From Flexivirga meconopsidis (GTDB taxonomy: Bacteria; Actinomycetota; Actinomycetes; Actinomycetales; Dermatophilaceae): a stretch of DNA of 64,000 bases. Positions 9,008-18,106 of the stretch are shown one piece after another; positions within the stretch are counted from its first letter, which is position 1; each line of letters opens with the position of its first letter. Position numbers and translations under genes: made by a program. Under the pieces are notes generated by a model. The model saw only the letters and a list, made by a program, of their open reading frames with translations. It did not search any database and was not told the origin of the DNA. The stretch lies in assembly GCF_026162425.1 (NCBI RefSeq), contig NZ_JAOBQJ010000006.1, positions 1 to 64,000 of the forward strand, written 5' to 3'.

Positions 9008-10660
9008 GTGACTGAAGACACCACGCGCACCCCCACGCCCGTCGATGCCATCGCGGATCGTCACCACGAGAAGGCGGTCGCGCTCAGCCCGATGCTGGCG
9101 ACCTACCTCGGCCTGCCGGAGCGTCAGGACGAGCTCGACGACTTCTCCCCCGCAGGTCTGGCCGCGCGCAACACCGCCACCCGGGAGGCGCTGGCGGAGG
9201 TGGCGTCGGCCACGGCACAAGACGACGTCGACAAGGTCACGATCGACGCGATGCGCGAGCGTCTCGGTCTCGATGTCGAGGTCTACGACGCCGGCATCCA
9301 GCATGCCGCGCTCAACGTGATCGAGTCGCCGCTGCAGGGGATTCGCGACATCTTCGACCTGATGCCGACCGACACCCCGGACCAGGTCGACACGGTCGGC
9401 CGCCGCATGCGCGCGGTGCCTCGCGCGCTCGACGGCTGGTTCGAGTCGCTGCACGAAGCCGCCGGGCGGGGCATGGTCAGTCCGGTCCGCCAGGTCACCG
9501 CCTGCATCCAGCAGACGAAGGACCACACCGCAGCCGACGGTTACTTCGCCACCCTGAAAAAGCAGCACCCGCAGATCGGCGACGCGATCGACGAGGCGGC
9601 GGCGGCGTACGCGGCGGCCGGGGACCGGCTGCGCGAGGAGATCCTGCCGCAGGCGCCCGAGTCCGACGGTGTCGGACGTGACAAGTACCCGCTGCACTCG
9701 CGCGCGTTCCTCGGTGCGCAGATCGACCTGGAGGAGACCTACGCGTGGGGCCAGGAGGAGTTGGCCCGCATCACCGCCGAGATGGCGCACGTCGCCGAGC
9801 AGATCAAGCCCGGAGCGACGGTGCGCGAGGCGATGGACGCGCTCGACAAGGACCCGGCCTACACACTCCACGGCACCGACGCGCTGCAACGCTGGATGCA
9901 GGAGAAGGCCGACGCCGCGATCAGCGAGCTCGCCGACACCCACTTCGACGTCCCGGAGCCGGTGCGGACGATCGAATGTCGCATCGCCCCAACGCAATCC
10001 GGCGGCATCTACTACACGCCGCCGAGCGACGGCTTCGAGCGGCCGGGCCGGATGTGGTGGGCGGTGCCCAAGGGCGTCGAGGACTTCGGCACCTGGCGTG
10101 AGCTGACCACGGTCTACCACGAGGGCGTGCCCGGACATCACCTGCAATGCGGGCAGACGATCTACCGATCGAACCTGCTCAACACCTGGCGCCGGATGGA
10201 TGTCTGGTGCTCCGGGCACGGCGAGGGATGGGCGTTGTATGCCGAGCGCCTGATGGACGAACTCGGCTACCTGAAGGACCCCGGCGACCGGATGGGCATG
10301 CTCGACGGGCAATCGCTGCGGGCCGCGCGCGTCGTGCTCGACATCGGGGTGCACTGCGGGTTCGAGGCGCCGGCCGAGGTCGGCGGCGGTGAGTGGACCT
10401 ACGACAAGGCGTGGCAGTTCCTCACCGCGCACGCGGACATGGCCGAGGGGTTCTTGCGCTTCGAGCTGGACCGCTACCTCGGCTGGCCGGGACAGGCCCC
10501 GTCATACAAGGTGGGAGAGCGCATCTGGATGCAGTTGCGCGACGAGGTCAAGGAGCGCGAGGGCGCCGGCTTCGACCTCAAGGCGTTCCACCGCCGCGCG
10601 CTCGACATCGGTTCGGTTGGTCTGGACACCCTACGGGGTGCGGTGCTCGGCACGCTCTGA
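9008..10660 (+). CDS. DUF885 family protein, probable metallopeptidase
   Basis: 550 residues, usual length for DUF885 proteins, which are related to M3/M32-type zinc peptidases. The motif HEGVPGHH near residues 371-378 resembles an HExxH-like zinc site, and a downstream glutamate region GHGEGWALYAERLMDELG completes the expected ligand set. The rest is mostly helical (repeated Glu/Ala-rich segments), as in that fold. No signal peptide is visible, so it is likely cytoplasmic. GTG at 9008 is chosen because upstream sequence in frame overlaps the divergent MOSC gene. Substrate is unknown. Confidence 0.88.
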   Translation: MTEDTTRTPTPVDAIADRHHEKAVALSPMLATYLGLPERQDELDDFSPAGLAARNTATREALAEVASATAQDDVDKVTIDAMRERLGLDVEVYDAGIQHAALNVIESPLQGIRDIFDLMPTDTPDQVDTVGRRMRAVPRALDGWFESLHEAAGRGMVSPVRQVTACIQQTKDHTAADGYFATLKKQHPQIGDAIDEAAAAYAAAGDRLREEILPQAPESDGVGRDKYPLHSRAFLGAQIDLEETYAWGQEELARITAEMAHVAEQIKPGATVREAMDALDKDPAYTLHGTDALQRWMQEKADAAISELADTHFDVPEPVRTIECRIAPTQSGGIYYTPPSDGFERPGRMWWAVPKGVEDFGTWRELTTVYHEGVPGHHLQCGQTIYRSNLLNTWRRMDVWCSGHGEGWALYAERLMDELGYLKDPGDRMGMLDGQSLRAARVVLDIGVHCGFEAPAEVGGGEWTYDKAWQFLTAHADMAEGFLRFELDRYLGWPGQAPSYKVGERIWMQLRDEVKEREGAGFDLKAFHRRALDIGSVGLDTLRGAVLGTL

Positions 10661-10705
10661 GCGGCTCCGGCCCTGCGGCCGAGCCCGCGCTGCAAGGATG
10701 GTGCG

Positions 10706-12592
10706 GTGCACCTCGCCCTACCGATCTTCCTGCTCACCGCCTCCGTCGTCGTGGTGGCCACGCTCGCCCGGCGGTTCGGGCTGTCCGCTCCCCTGCTGCT
10801 GACCGCACTCGGCGCCGCAGCGTCGTTCCTGCCGTTCATGCCGCACCCGTTCGAGGTGGAGCCGGAGATCATCCTGCTCGGCTTCCTGCCGCCGCTGCTC
10901 TTCGGAGCGGCGTACAACACCTCGCTCATCGACTTGCGCCGGGAACGTCGCCAGATCCTCAGCCTGTCGGTGTTGCTGGTGCTGTTCACCGCGTCCGGGG
11001 TGGCGCTGGTGGCCTGGAAGCTGCTCGACATCCCGTTCGCGGCCGCCGTCGCGCTCGGCGGCGTCGTCGCGCCCCCGGACGCGGTCGCGGCGACGGCCGT
11101 CGCGCGGCGGATCGGGCTGCCGCGCCGGGTCGTGTCAGTGCTGGAGGGCGAGTCGCTCTTCAACGACGCGACCGCGCTCGTGACGGTCAACACCGCCAAG
11201 GGCCTGATCGCCGGCGGCGCGGGCGCGGCAACGGTGCTCACCGCAGGTCGGGACTTCCTGTGGGCCTCGCTCGGCGGCGCGCTGATCGGTTACCTCGCCT
11301 ACCGCCTCGTGTCTCTCGTATGGCGCTACGTCACCGACGCGGTGCCGAGCGTCGCGGTCAGCTTCCTCAGCCCGTGGATCGCCTACCTGCCCGCCGAGGA
11401 GGTGCATGCCTCCGGCGTCATTGCGGCCGTGGTCTGCGGTGTGGCACTCGGCCACTCGGCGCCGGTGATCCAGACCGCGCAGGCGCGGGTGTCCGAGCGG
11501 CTCAACTGGGTCTCGATCACGTTCCTGCTCGAGAACATGGTCTTCCTGCTGATCGGCTTGCAGACCCGCACGATCGTCGACGAGGTGCGCGAGTCCGACC
11601 CGGGCCTGGCGGAGACGTCGCTCATCGCGCTCGCGGTGCTCGCGACGGTCATGCTGCTCCGGCCGATCTGGCTGCTCGGCCTGGCCGCGGTGAGCCGGAT
11701 CATGGGTTGGACCAACACCACCCTCACCGGCAAGGAGTCGGCCATCGCCTCCTGGGCGGGCATGCGAGGCGTGGTCACGCTGGCGGCCGCTTCGCTGCTG
11801 CCCACGGACACCCCGCACCGGCAGTCGATGGTCTTCATCGCACTCGTCGTCACCGTGGGCACCCTTGTGATTCAAGGATATTCGCTTGGATTCGTGGCCA
11901 AACTGCTCGACCTGCACGGACCCGACCCCCGCGAGGACGCGCTGCAGACCGCGCAGCTGATGCAGGCCACCGTGACAGCCGGCGCGGAGCGGCTCGACCA
12001 GGAGCTGGACGACGGCGAGCACGAGGTGCCCGAGGAGGTCGTCACCTCGCTGCGCACCCAGGGCACCCGCCGCGCCAACCTGGCCTGGGAGCGGCTCGGC
12101 AGCAACGACGTCTCGGTGGAGACTCCGGGGGATGCCTACCGTCGGCTGCGCGCGGCGATGCTCGACGCCGAACGCTGCAAGGTGCTGCGGCTGCGGGACA
12201 AGGGCGTCATGGACCACGAGGTCTTGAACGCGGTGATGGCGAGCCTCGACATCGAGGAGTCGATGATCACGCGCTACGAAGGTGCCGACGTCGAGGCATC
12301 GGATCGGTTGCTGCTCACCCCGGAGGAGCGCCAATTCGGTTGTGAACACTTGGCGGCCGCGCCGTTGGCGATCGACCCGCTCACCCCCGAGGGCTGCGCC
12401 GACTGCATGCGTGAAGGTATGACGTGGGTCCATCTCCGGCTCTGCCTGCAATGCGGCAATGTCGGTTGCTGCGACTCCTCGGTCGGCCGGCACGCGAGCA
12501 AACACTTCGAGCAGCACGGGCACCCGGTGATGCGCTCGTTCGAGCCGGGCGAGGCGTGGCGGTGGTGCTTCGTCGACGACCGGCTGGGGTGA
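10706..12592 (+). CDS. CPA1 Na+/H+ antiporter with C-terminal UBP-type zinc finger
   Basis: 628 residues. Residues about 1-410 form a 12-13 helix CPA1 exchanger; the ion-binding region is recognisable in APPDAVAATAVARRIGLP and in EGESLFNDATALV. A helical cytoplasmic region follows (residues about 410-535, rich in Glu/Asp). The last about 85 residues are a ZnF-UBP domain: CEHL, CADC, CLQCGNVGCCDSS, and RHASKHFEQHGHPV with its paired His residues. This fusion is known in actinobacteria but its ligand is not. The exchanger would expel Na+ against H+; it fits with the ectoine operon nearby. Confidence 0.9.
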   Translation: MHLALPIFLLTASVVVVATLARRFGLSAPLLLTALGAAASFLPFMPHPFEVEPEIILLGFLPPLLFGAAYNTSLIDLRRERRQILSLSVLLVLFTASGVALVAWKLLDIPFAAAVALGGVVAPPDAVAATAVARRIGLPRRVVSVLEGESLFNDATALVTVNTAKGLIAGGAGAATVLTAGRDFLWASLGGALIGYLAYRLVSLVWRYVTDAVPSVAVSFLSPWIAYLPAEEVHASGVIAAVVCGVALGHSAPVIQTAQARVSERLNWVSITFLLENMVFLLIGLQTRTIVDEVRESDPGLAETSLIALAVLATVMLLRPIWLLGLAAVSRIMGWTNTTLTGKESAIASWAGMRGVVTLAAASLLPTDTPHRQSMVFIALVVTVGTLVIQGYSLGFVAKLLDLHGPDPREDALQTAQLMQATVTAGAERLDQELDDGEHEVPEEVVTSLRTQGTRRANLAWERLGSNDVSVETPGDAYRRLRAAMLDAERCKVLRLRDKGVMDHEVLNAVMASLDIEESMITRYEGADVEASDRLLLTPEERQFGCEHLAAAPLAIDPLTPEGCADCMREGMTWVHLRLCLQCGNVGCCDSSVGRHASKHFEQHGHPVMRSFEPGEAWRWCFVDDRLG

Positions 12593-12602
12593 GTGGGCCG
12601 CC

Positions 12603-13742
12603 TCACAGCCGCATACGGATAACCGCGAGTGCGGTGGCCACGACGGTCAATCCACTGCTGATCGCGGGCGGTCCGAGTGACCCCAAGGAAGACTCGACGG
12701 CCACACCACCGAGCAGGGGTCCGGCAGCGGCACCCACGTTGAACGCAACGGTGGCATAGGACCCGCCGAGCGTCGGGGCGCCGACGGCCTCGTGGAGCAC
12801 TCGCGCGATGAGCGTGCTGCCCACGCCGAATGCCAACGCGCCCTGCAGAAACAACATCGGGAAGAGCCATCCCGGATCCGAAGCGCTCATCGCGACTACC
12901 GCCCAGCCAATCGCCAACAGTGGCATACCGATCAGGATCAGGAATCTCGGATGCCGATCTGACAGGCGCCCCGCGACCGTGACCCCGACGAAGGACCCGA
13001 CTCCGAAAATCACCAGCGCGAACGGCACCCAGCCTGCGGTCAGGGAGGCGCGCCCAGTCACCAAGGACGCGAGAAAGGTGAAGCTCCCGAACGTCGCCGC
13101 GTTGACCAGCGCACCGAGCGTCATCATCAGCAGCAGCGTGCTGCGTCGCAGTCCACAGAGTTCGCCACGGATGTCCGATCGACCGTTCCCGCTTGCGGGC
13201 ATCGCCGGAAATCTCAGTGCGATGCCGACTCCGGCGATCACGCAGAGCGATGCCACCGCCCAGAAGGTCGCTCGCCAGCCCATTGCATTGCCCAGCAGGG
13301 AGCCCGCAGGCACTCCAACGATCGTGGCCAACGTGGTGCCTGACAGCAGGACGGACAAGGCGCGCCCCGCGCGGTCCCGACCTACCAATGCCGTCGCCGT
13401 GGCGAGCGCGACCGCTAGGAAGCCGGCGTTCGCGACCGCGGAGAGGACTCGCATCGCCAGCAGCACCATGAAGCGGTCGGTGAGTGCTGCTGCGACATGG
13501 CTTGTTGCGAACGCGGCGAGGAAGGCGAGCAGGCTCCACCGAGGCGCCCACCGGCGTACCAAGATGGCGGCCGCCGGTGCACCGACCACCATGCCAACGG
13601 CGAACGCTGAGGTGAGCAGACCAGCTGTGCCAAGCGAAACATCGAGCGACTCGGCGATCCGTGGGGTGATTCCGCCAAGCATGAACTCGGAGGTCCCCAT
13701 GGCAAAAATGGCAACGGCGAGCAGGTACAACGGGAGAGGCAT
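12603..13742 (-). CDS. cmx: MFS drug exporter of the Cmx/CmlA chloramphenicol type
   Basis: 379 residues with 12 predicted membrane helices. The N-terminus MPLPLYLLAVAIFAMGTSEF, the phrase TAGLLTSAFAVGMVVGAP and NAGFLAVALATATALV closely match Cmx-type chloramphenicol/H+ antiporters as I remember them. Motif A-like loop GRLSDRHPRF is present between helices 8 and 9 region. The gene looks less GC-rich than its neighbours, with more A/T at third positions, and is flanked by long non-coding DNA on its 5' side, consistent with transfer. Substrate (chloramphenicol or another drug) is inferred. ATG at 13742 is preceded by GGAG. Confidence 0.85.
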   Translation of the reverse strand: MPLPLYLLAVAIFAMGTSEFMLGGITPRIAESLDVSLGTAGLLTSAFAVGMVVGAPAAAILVRRWAPRWSLLAFLAAFATSHVAAALTDRFMVLLAMRVLSAVANAGFLAVALATATALVGRDRAGRALSVLLSGTTLATIVGVPAGSLLGNAMGWRATFWAVASLCVIAGVGIALRFPAMPASGNGRSDIRGELCGLRRSTLLLMMTLGALVNAATFGSFTFLASLVTGRASLTAGWVPFALVIFGVGSFVGVTVAGRLSDRHPRFLILIGMPLLAIGWAVVAMSASDPGWLFPMLFLQGALAFGVGSTLIARVLHEAVGAPTLGGSYATVAFNVGAAAGPLLGGVAVESSLGSLGPPAISSGLTVVATALAVIRMRL

Positions 13743-13865
13743 CTAAGGCTCCAGAGCGAGAAGCGAATAGTGAGAGGCTGATTCGCCACCACCGTCGCCG
13801 CCCGACCCGGGCCGTGACGCATCGCGTCAGGGCAGGGATGCCCGAAGTCTCGGGGTCAGTCGGGG

Positions 13866-13892
13866 CAGGCCGACGGCGTGACCGTCGGCCTG
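13866..13892. promoter_or_regulatory. Hairpin in the 266 bp region between cmx and maf
   Basis: CAGGCCGACGG and CCGTCGGCCTG form an 11-bp perfect stem with a five-base loop. It lies about 125 bases upstream of the cmx start (minus strand) and about 115 bases before maf. No T-tract follows, so a leader structure or protein site is as likely as a terminator. The remainder of 13743-14008 shows no gene I can support. Confidence 0.45.
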
Positions 13893-14008
13893 GTTCTGGA
13901 TGCCTCTGGGCTAGACATGGCCACCACGGTAGTGAGTTGGCCGGCCGCGCCCCAAACCAATTGATCGCGCCGGTCTGCGTCGGGCACGCAAGCTCTACAG
14001 TGACGCCC

Positions 14009-14635
14009 ATGACCGTGTCACTCGTGCTCGCCTCCGCGTCGCCCGCCCGCCTGACCACGCTGCGCTCGGCCGGTGTCGAACCAGAGGTGATCGTGTCGTC
14101 GGTCGATGAGCCGGCGGTCGTCGCAGCCGCCGAGAAGACCTTGGGGACGCTCGACCCGGCCGACGTCGCGCTGCTGCTCGCCCGTGCGAAAGGCGAGGAC
14201 GTCGCCTCGCAGGTCGAGTCGGATTCCCTTGTGCTGGGCTGTGATTCGGTGTTGGAGTTCGACGGTGAGACCTTCGGCAAGCCGGTTGATGCGGACCAGG
14301 CGACGGCACGCTGGCAAGCGATGCGGGGCGGGTCCGGCACGCTGCACACCGGCCACTGGTTGGTTGACGCCCGCGACGAGTCGTCGGGTGCGACCTTCGG
14401 GGTGGTCGCCTCGACCGTCGTGCACTTCGCCGATCTGACCGACGACGAGGTCGACGCGTATGTCGCAACCGGCGAACCACTCCACGTCGCAGGCGCTTTC
14501 ACGATCGATGGCCTCGGCGGGCCCTACGTGACGCGAATCGAGGGCGACCACCACAACGTCGTCGGGCTCAGCCTGCCGGTGCTGCGCGAGATGCTCGCCG
14601 AAGTCGGCGTCGGCTTCCACGACCTGCGCGGCTGA
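14009..14635 (+). CDS. maf: Maf family nucleoside triphosphate pyrophosphatase
   Basis: 208 residues. Maf proteins hydrolyse non-canonical or methylated nucleoside triphosphates (dTTP/UTP subgroup or 7-methyl-GTP) to monophosphates. Family motifs: LASASPARLTTLRSAG at the N-terminus (S-x-S-x-x-R), VDEP, ARAKGEDVA, LGCDSVLEFDGETFGKP with the acidic catalytic residue, and the GAFTIDGLGGPYVTRIEGDHHNVVGL C-terminal core. ATG at 14009 fits the conserved N-terminus. In mycobacteria maf follows accE5 directly, so here about 10 kb of other genes separate them. Confidence 0.92.
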   Translation: MTVSLVLASASPARLTTLRSAGVEPEVIVSSVDEPAVVAAAEKTLGTLDPADVALLLARAKGEDVASQVESDSLVLGCDSVLEFDGETFGKPVDADQATARWQAMRGGSGTLHTGHWLVDARDESSGATFGVVASTVVHFADLTDDEVDAYVATGEPLHVAGAFTIDGLGGPYVTRIEGDHHNVVGLSLPVLREMLAEVGVGFHDLRG

Positions 14636-14712
14636 GAGCTTGCCGCCGGATTTCCAGGTGACGGGTCTACGGTGACCCTTCGTCAGGCTATGAAAACTGC
14701 CGAAGGAGCCGC

Positions 14713-15996
14713 ATGTCGTCCGCAGCCGCCGCGGCGGGAGCCCCGCAGAAACTGACGTCGGACCAGCGCAACGCGTTTGCCGCCGCATACCTCGGCTGGG
14801 CGATGGACGCGTTCGACTACTTCCTGGTCGTGCTGATCTACGCTCAGATCGCCAAGGACTTCGGCAAGTCGCTGACCGAGATGTCGCTGATCACCACGAT
14901 GACGCTCGTCATGCGGCCGGTGGGCGCGTTCCTCTTCGGGCTCTGGGCCGACCGGGCGGGCCGGCGCATCCCGTTGATGGTCGACGTGGTCTTCTACTCG
15001 ATCGTCGGATTCCTGTGCGCATTCGCACCCAATTTCACCGTCCTGATGGTGCTGCGCATGCTCTACGGACTCGGCATGGGCGGCGAGTGGGGGCTGGGCG
15101 CGGCGCTTGCGATGGAGAAGATTCCGAGCAAGCGGCGCGGGCTGTTCTCCGGCATCCTGCAGGGCGGCTATTCGATGGGTTACCTGCTCGCGTCGCTCGC
15201 CTTCCTGGTGGTCAACACCTGGTGGGGCCTGTCCTGGCGGTGGATGTTTGCGCTGTCGATCGTGCCCGCGCTCATCTCGCTGATCATCCGGTCCCGGGTG
15301 GAGGAGTCCGAGGTCTGGGAGTCCACGCAGCAGCGCTTCAAACAGAGCACCACCAAGGCCTCCGACATCCTGAAGAACCCCGCCATCTGGAAGCGCTTCA
15401 TCTTCCTGGTGCTGCTGATGACCGCGTTCAACTGGATGAGCCACGGCACCCAGGACGTCTACCCGACCTTCCTCAAGGAGCACGTGGACGACGGCCTCGG
15501 CTTCGCCAGCTCGACGGCCACTTGGATCGCGGTGATCTACAACCTGGGCGCGATCGTCGGCGGCGCGACCGCCGGCGCACTCTCCGAGCGCTACGGCCGC
15601 AAGATCATCATCGTCGTGTGCGCGGTGCTCGCACTGCCGGTCATCCCGTTGTTCGCCTACTCCACGACGGTGGGCATGGTGATCCTCGGTTCGTTCCTGA
15701 TGCAGGTGATGGTGCAGGGCGCCTGGGGCGTCATACCAGCACATCTGACCGAGATGTCACCTGACGAGATCCGCGGCTTCTACCCGGGCGTGACCTATCA
15801 GCTCGGCAACTGTCTGGCCGCTTTCAACCTGCCGATCCAGGAGTCGCTCGCGTCGTCACACGGCTACCCGTTCGCGCTCGCGGCGACGATGGTGCCGGTG
15901 TTCATCGCGGTGATCGTGCTGACCCTGATCGGCAAGGAACGCAAGGGCATTGAGTTCGGGACCCAACGCACGAGCGCAGTCGCGGAGACCGGCTGA
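14713..15996 (+). CDS. MFS transporter, sialate/organic acid:H+ symporter type
   Basis: 427 residues with 12 helices. The first helix phrase [20 protein letters not shown], motif [10 protein letters not shown], and [23 protein letters not shown] are typical of the sialate:H+ symporter (SHS) and lactate/pyruvate carriers related to JEN1. A second motif A copy, [10 protein letters not shown], lies after helix 7. It would import an organic acid with protons. Start ATG 14713 follows GAAGGAG. It stands alone between maf and the ectoine operon; no regulator is adjacent. Confidence 0.88.
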   Translation: MSSAAAAAGAPQKLTSDQRNAFAAAYLGWAMDAFDYFLVVLIYAQIAKDFGKSLTEMSLITTMTLVMRPVGAFLFGLWADRAGRRIPLMVDVVFYSIVGFLCAFAPNFTVLMVLRMLYGLGMGGEWGLGAALAMEKIPSKRRGLFSGILQGGYSMGYLLASLAFLVVNTWWGLSWRWMFALSIVPALISLIIRSRVEESEVWESTQQRFKQSTTKASDILKNPAIWKRFIFLVLLMTAFNWMSHGTQDVYPTFLKEHVDDGLGFASSTATWIAVIYNLGAIVGGATAGALSERYGRKIIIVVCAVLALPVIPLFAYSTTVGMVILGSFLMQVMVQGAWGVIPAHLTEMSPDEIRGFYPGVTYQLGNCLAAFNLPIQESLASSHGYPFALAATMVPVFIAVIVLTLIGKERKGIEFGTQRTSAVAETG

Positions 15997-16012
15997 GCAT
16001 CGACGCCGGGCC

Positions 16013-16069
16013 CCGAATTGCTATGATCCAGAACACAATTCGGTGCCACTGTCCATATCGTGGACGGTG
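16013..16069. promoter_or_regulatory. Two inverted repeats upstream of ectA
   Basis: CCGAATTG (16013-16020) is mirrored by CAATTCGG (16036-16043) with a 15-base spacer, and CACTGTCCA-TATCG-TGGACGGTG (16047-16069) forms a second inverted repeat with one mismatch. They lie just after the MFS gene and 160-215 bases before ectA. The first could terminate the MFS transcript; the second has the size of a repressor site. Roles are not decided by sequence. Confidence 0.4.
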
Positions 16070-16191
16070 ATCCGGAAGAAATTCTCACCACCCGGTGGCA
16101 CGCGGGGTATTGCCTGAGATGTCGCCGCTAACTACGCTCAGCGACCCCCTCGCTGGTCACCCGCCAGGCGTGCGATCGGGTCGCATGACGG

Positions 16192-16219
16192 TTGATTGTT
16201 ACTGATGAGTCGTTACGTT
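16192..16219 (+). promoter_or_regulatory. Putative ectABCD promoter, leaderless
   Basis: TTGATT (16192-16197) and TACGTT (16214-16219) are separated by 16 bases, a good -35/-10 pair for a housekeeping sigma factor. The expected transcription start falls at or within two bases of the GTG start codon of ectA at 16228, and no Shine-Dalgarno sequence precedes that codon. A leaderless mRNA, common in actinobacteria, is therefore likely. Confidence 0.5.
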
Positions 16220-16227
16220 CGTTGAGC

Positions 16228-16746
16228 GTGAACAGCCCCACCACAACGCCCACCCGACCACTCAACACGACCTCGCAGGTCACCTTCCGAACACCCGAGG
16301 TGACCGACGGCGGCGCGCTCTGGATGCTCGCGCGAGGCGCCGGGGAGCTCGACGTCAACACGTCGTACGCCTACCTGCTCTGGGCGCGGGACTTTGCCAG
16401 CACCTCGATCATCGCCGAATCAGGCGGTCTCGCAGCGGGATTCGTCAGTGGCTACCTGCGCCCTGAGCAGCCGCAGACGCTCATGATCTGGCAGGTGGCC
16501 GTCGACCAGGGCTTCCGCGGGCAGGGCATCGCGCTGCGCATGCTGCACGAGCTCACCGACCGCGTCACCGGCGCCACGGTGCTGGAAACCACCATCACCG
16601 ACGACAACGCCGCGTCCATCGGTCTCTTCAGCCGCTTCGCGGAGTCGAGGAGCGCCGAGATCGACCGACGTGACCTGTTCGGCAAAGGCCACTTCCCCGA
16701 TGCGCATGACGCAGAGCGTCTCTACCGCATCGCTCCCCTTCGCTGA
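16228..16746 (+). CDS. ectA: L-2,4-diaminobutyrate N-acetyltransferase
   Basis: 172 residues; GNAT-fold enzyme that acetylates diaminobutyrate with acetyl-CoA, second step of ectoine synthesis. Family features: VTFRTPEVTDGGALWMLA, LDVNTSYAYLLWARDF (substrate-binding region), and the acetyl-CoA loop DQGFRGQGIALRML. The C-terminus has GHFPDAHDAERLYRI, typical of EctA. Start GTG at 16228 is supported by the promoter placement; TTG at 16222 is possible. First gene of ectABCD, 27 bases before ectB. Osmotic induction is expected from the pathway, not shown by sequence. Confidence 0.95.
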   Translation: MNSPTTTPTRPLNTTSQVTFRTPEVTDGGALWMLARGAGELDVNTSYAYLLWARDFASTSIIAESGGLAAGFVSGYLRPEQPQTLMIWQVAVDQGFRGQGIALRMLHELTDRVTGATVLETTITDDNAASIGLFSRFAESRSAEIDRRDLFGKGHFPDAHDAERLYRIAPLR

Positions 16747-16773
16747 ATCACCTTGCCACGGAAGGACATACCG

Positions 16774-18060
16774 ATGACGAGCACGGGAACGACGATCTTC
16801 GAGACACGCGAATCCCAGGTACGCAGCTACTGCCGCGACTGGCCGGCCGTTTTCGACCGGGCGCACGGTGCGCACCAGTTCACCGAAGACGGCAGCAGCT
16901 ATCTCGACTTCTTCTCCGGCGCCGGCGCGCTCAACTACGGGCACAACCATCCCGACCTCAAGAAGCGGCTGATCGACTACCTCGCGGGCGACCACGTCGT
17001 GCATTCGCTCGACACCTACACCGTCGCCAAGCGCGACTTCCTGCAGACCTTCCAGGACCTGATCCTCACCCCGCGCGGACTTGATCACGTGGTGCAGTTT
17101 CCCGGACCGACCGGCACCAACTCGGTCGAGGCAGCATTGAAGATCGCCCGCAAGTGCACTGGACGACAGGGAATCGTCAGCTTCACCAACGCTTTTCACG
17201 GTATGACGCTCGGCTCTCTCGCGGTCACGGGCAACTCCATGAAGCGGGCCGGCGCCGGCACCCCGCTCTATCACTCCGACGTGGCGCCCTACGACGACTA
17301 CTTCGACGGCGAGACACCGGACTTCCTGTGGCTGGACCGCACGTGGAGCGACAGCGGGTCCGGGCTGGAGCTACCCGCCGCCGTGATCGTGGAAACTGTC
17401 CAGGGCGAGGGGGGTCTCAAGGCCGCCCGCGCCGAGTGGCTGCGGGCACTGCAGGCACTCTGCCGCCGGCACGGCGTGCTGCTGATCGTCGACGACGTGC
17501 AGGCCGGATGCGGCCGCACCGGCACCTTCTTCTCCTTCGAGGAGGCCGGCATCGAACCCGATATCATCTGCCTGTCGAAGTCGATCTCCGGCTACGGACT
17601 GCCGATGGCGCTCACTCTGCTGCGGCCCGAGCTCGACCAGTGGGAGCCCGGCGAACACAACGGCACCTTCCGCGGCCACAACCCGGCATTCGTCACCGCC
17701 ACCGCGGCCCTTGAGCTGTTCTGGGCCGACGACCGCTTCCAGCAGCAGGTGGCCGCCCGTGCCGAGCAACTGCACGCGGGTCTGCAGCGCATCGCCGAGG
17801 GCCATGACGGCGCGTGGGTGCGCGGACGTGGCCTGCTCGCCGGAATCGCCTTCGAGGACACCGAGATCGCCGGCCGGGTCCAGGCAGCCGCCTTCGAGCG
17901 CGGGCTGCTGGTCGAGACCTCTGGCCCCAGCAGCGAGGTCGTGAAGGTGATGCCGCCGCTGACGATCACCGAGGAAGAGCTCGACGAGGGACTGCACCTG
18001 CTCACCAAGGCCTGCGCAGCGGTCGCCGCGCCGGTGCGGGAGTCGGCGCTCGTCGGCTGA
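16774..18060 (+). CDS. ectB: Diaminobutyrate-2-oxoglutarate transaminase
   Basis: 428 residues, class III PLP aminotransferase that converts aspartate semialdehyde to diaminobutyrate with glutamate as donor, the first step of ectoine synthesis. The N-terminus FETRESQVRSYCRDWP is diagnostic for EctB. PLP contacts: TGTNSVEAALK, DDVQAGCGRTG, and the Schiff-base Lys269 in CLSKSISGYG. ATG 16774 is preceded by GGAAGGA. A copy of the dispersed GTATGNCG motif lies in the short gap before ectC. Confidence 0.96.
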   Translation: MTSTGTTIFETRESQVRSYCRDWPAVFDRAHGAHQFTEDGSSYLDFFSGAGALNYGHNHPDLKKRLIDYLAGDHVVHSLDTYTVAKRDFLQTFQDLILTPRGLDHVVQFPGPTGTNSVEAALKIARKCTGRQGIVSFTNAFHGMTLGSLAVTGNSMKRAGAGTPLYHSDVAPYDDYFDGETPDFLWLDRTWSDSGSGLELPAAVIVETVQGEGGLKAARAEWLRALQALCRRHGVLLIVDDVQAGCGRTGTFFSFEEAGIEPDIICLSKSISGYGLPMALTLLRPELDQWEPGEHNGTFRGHNPAFVTATAALELFWADDRFQQQVAARAEQLHAGLQRIAEGHDGAWVRGRGLLAGIAFEDTEIAGRVQAAAFERGLLVETSGPSSEVVKVMPPLTITEEELDEGLHLLTKACAAVAAPVRESALVG

Positions 18061-18106
18061 GCAGGCCCCGTCATACAGCGGAAAACATTGTGCTGAAAGG
18101 ACATTC

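Noticed and set aside
12274-14502. Long minus-strand open frame (over 700 codons) across cmx and maf
   Set aside because: It is antisense or out of frame to the antiporter end, Cmx and Maf, whose proteins are clearly conserved. High GC gives long spurious frames; its translation is Arg/Pro/Ser-rich with no domain.
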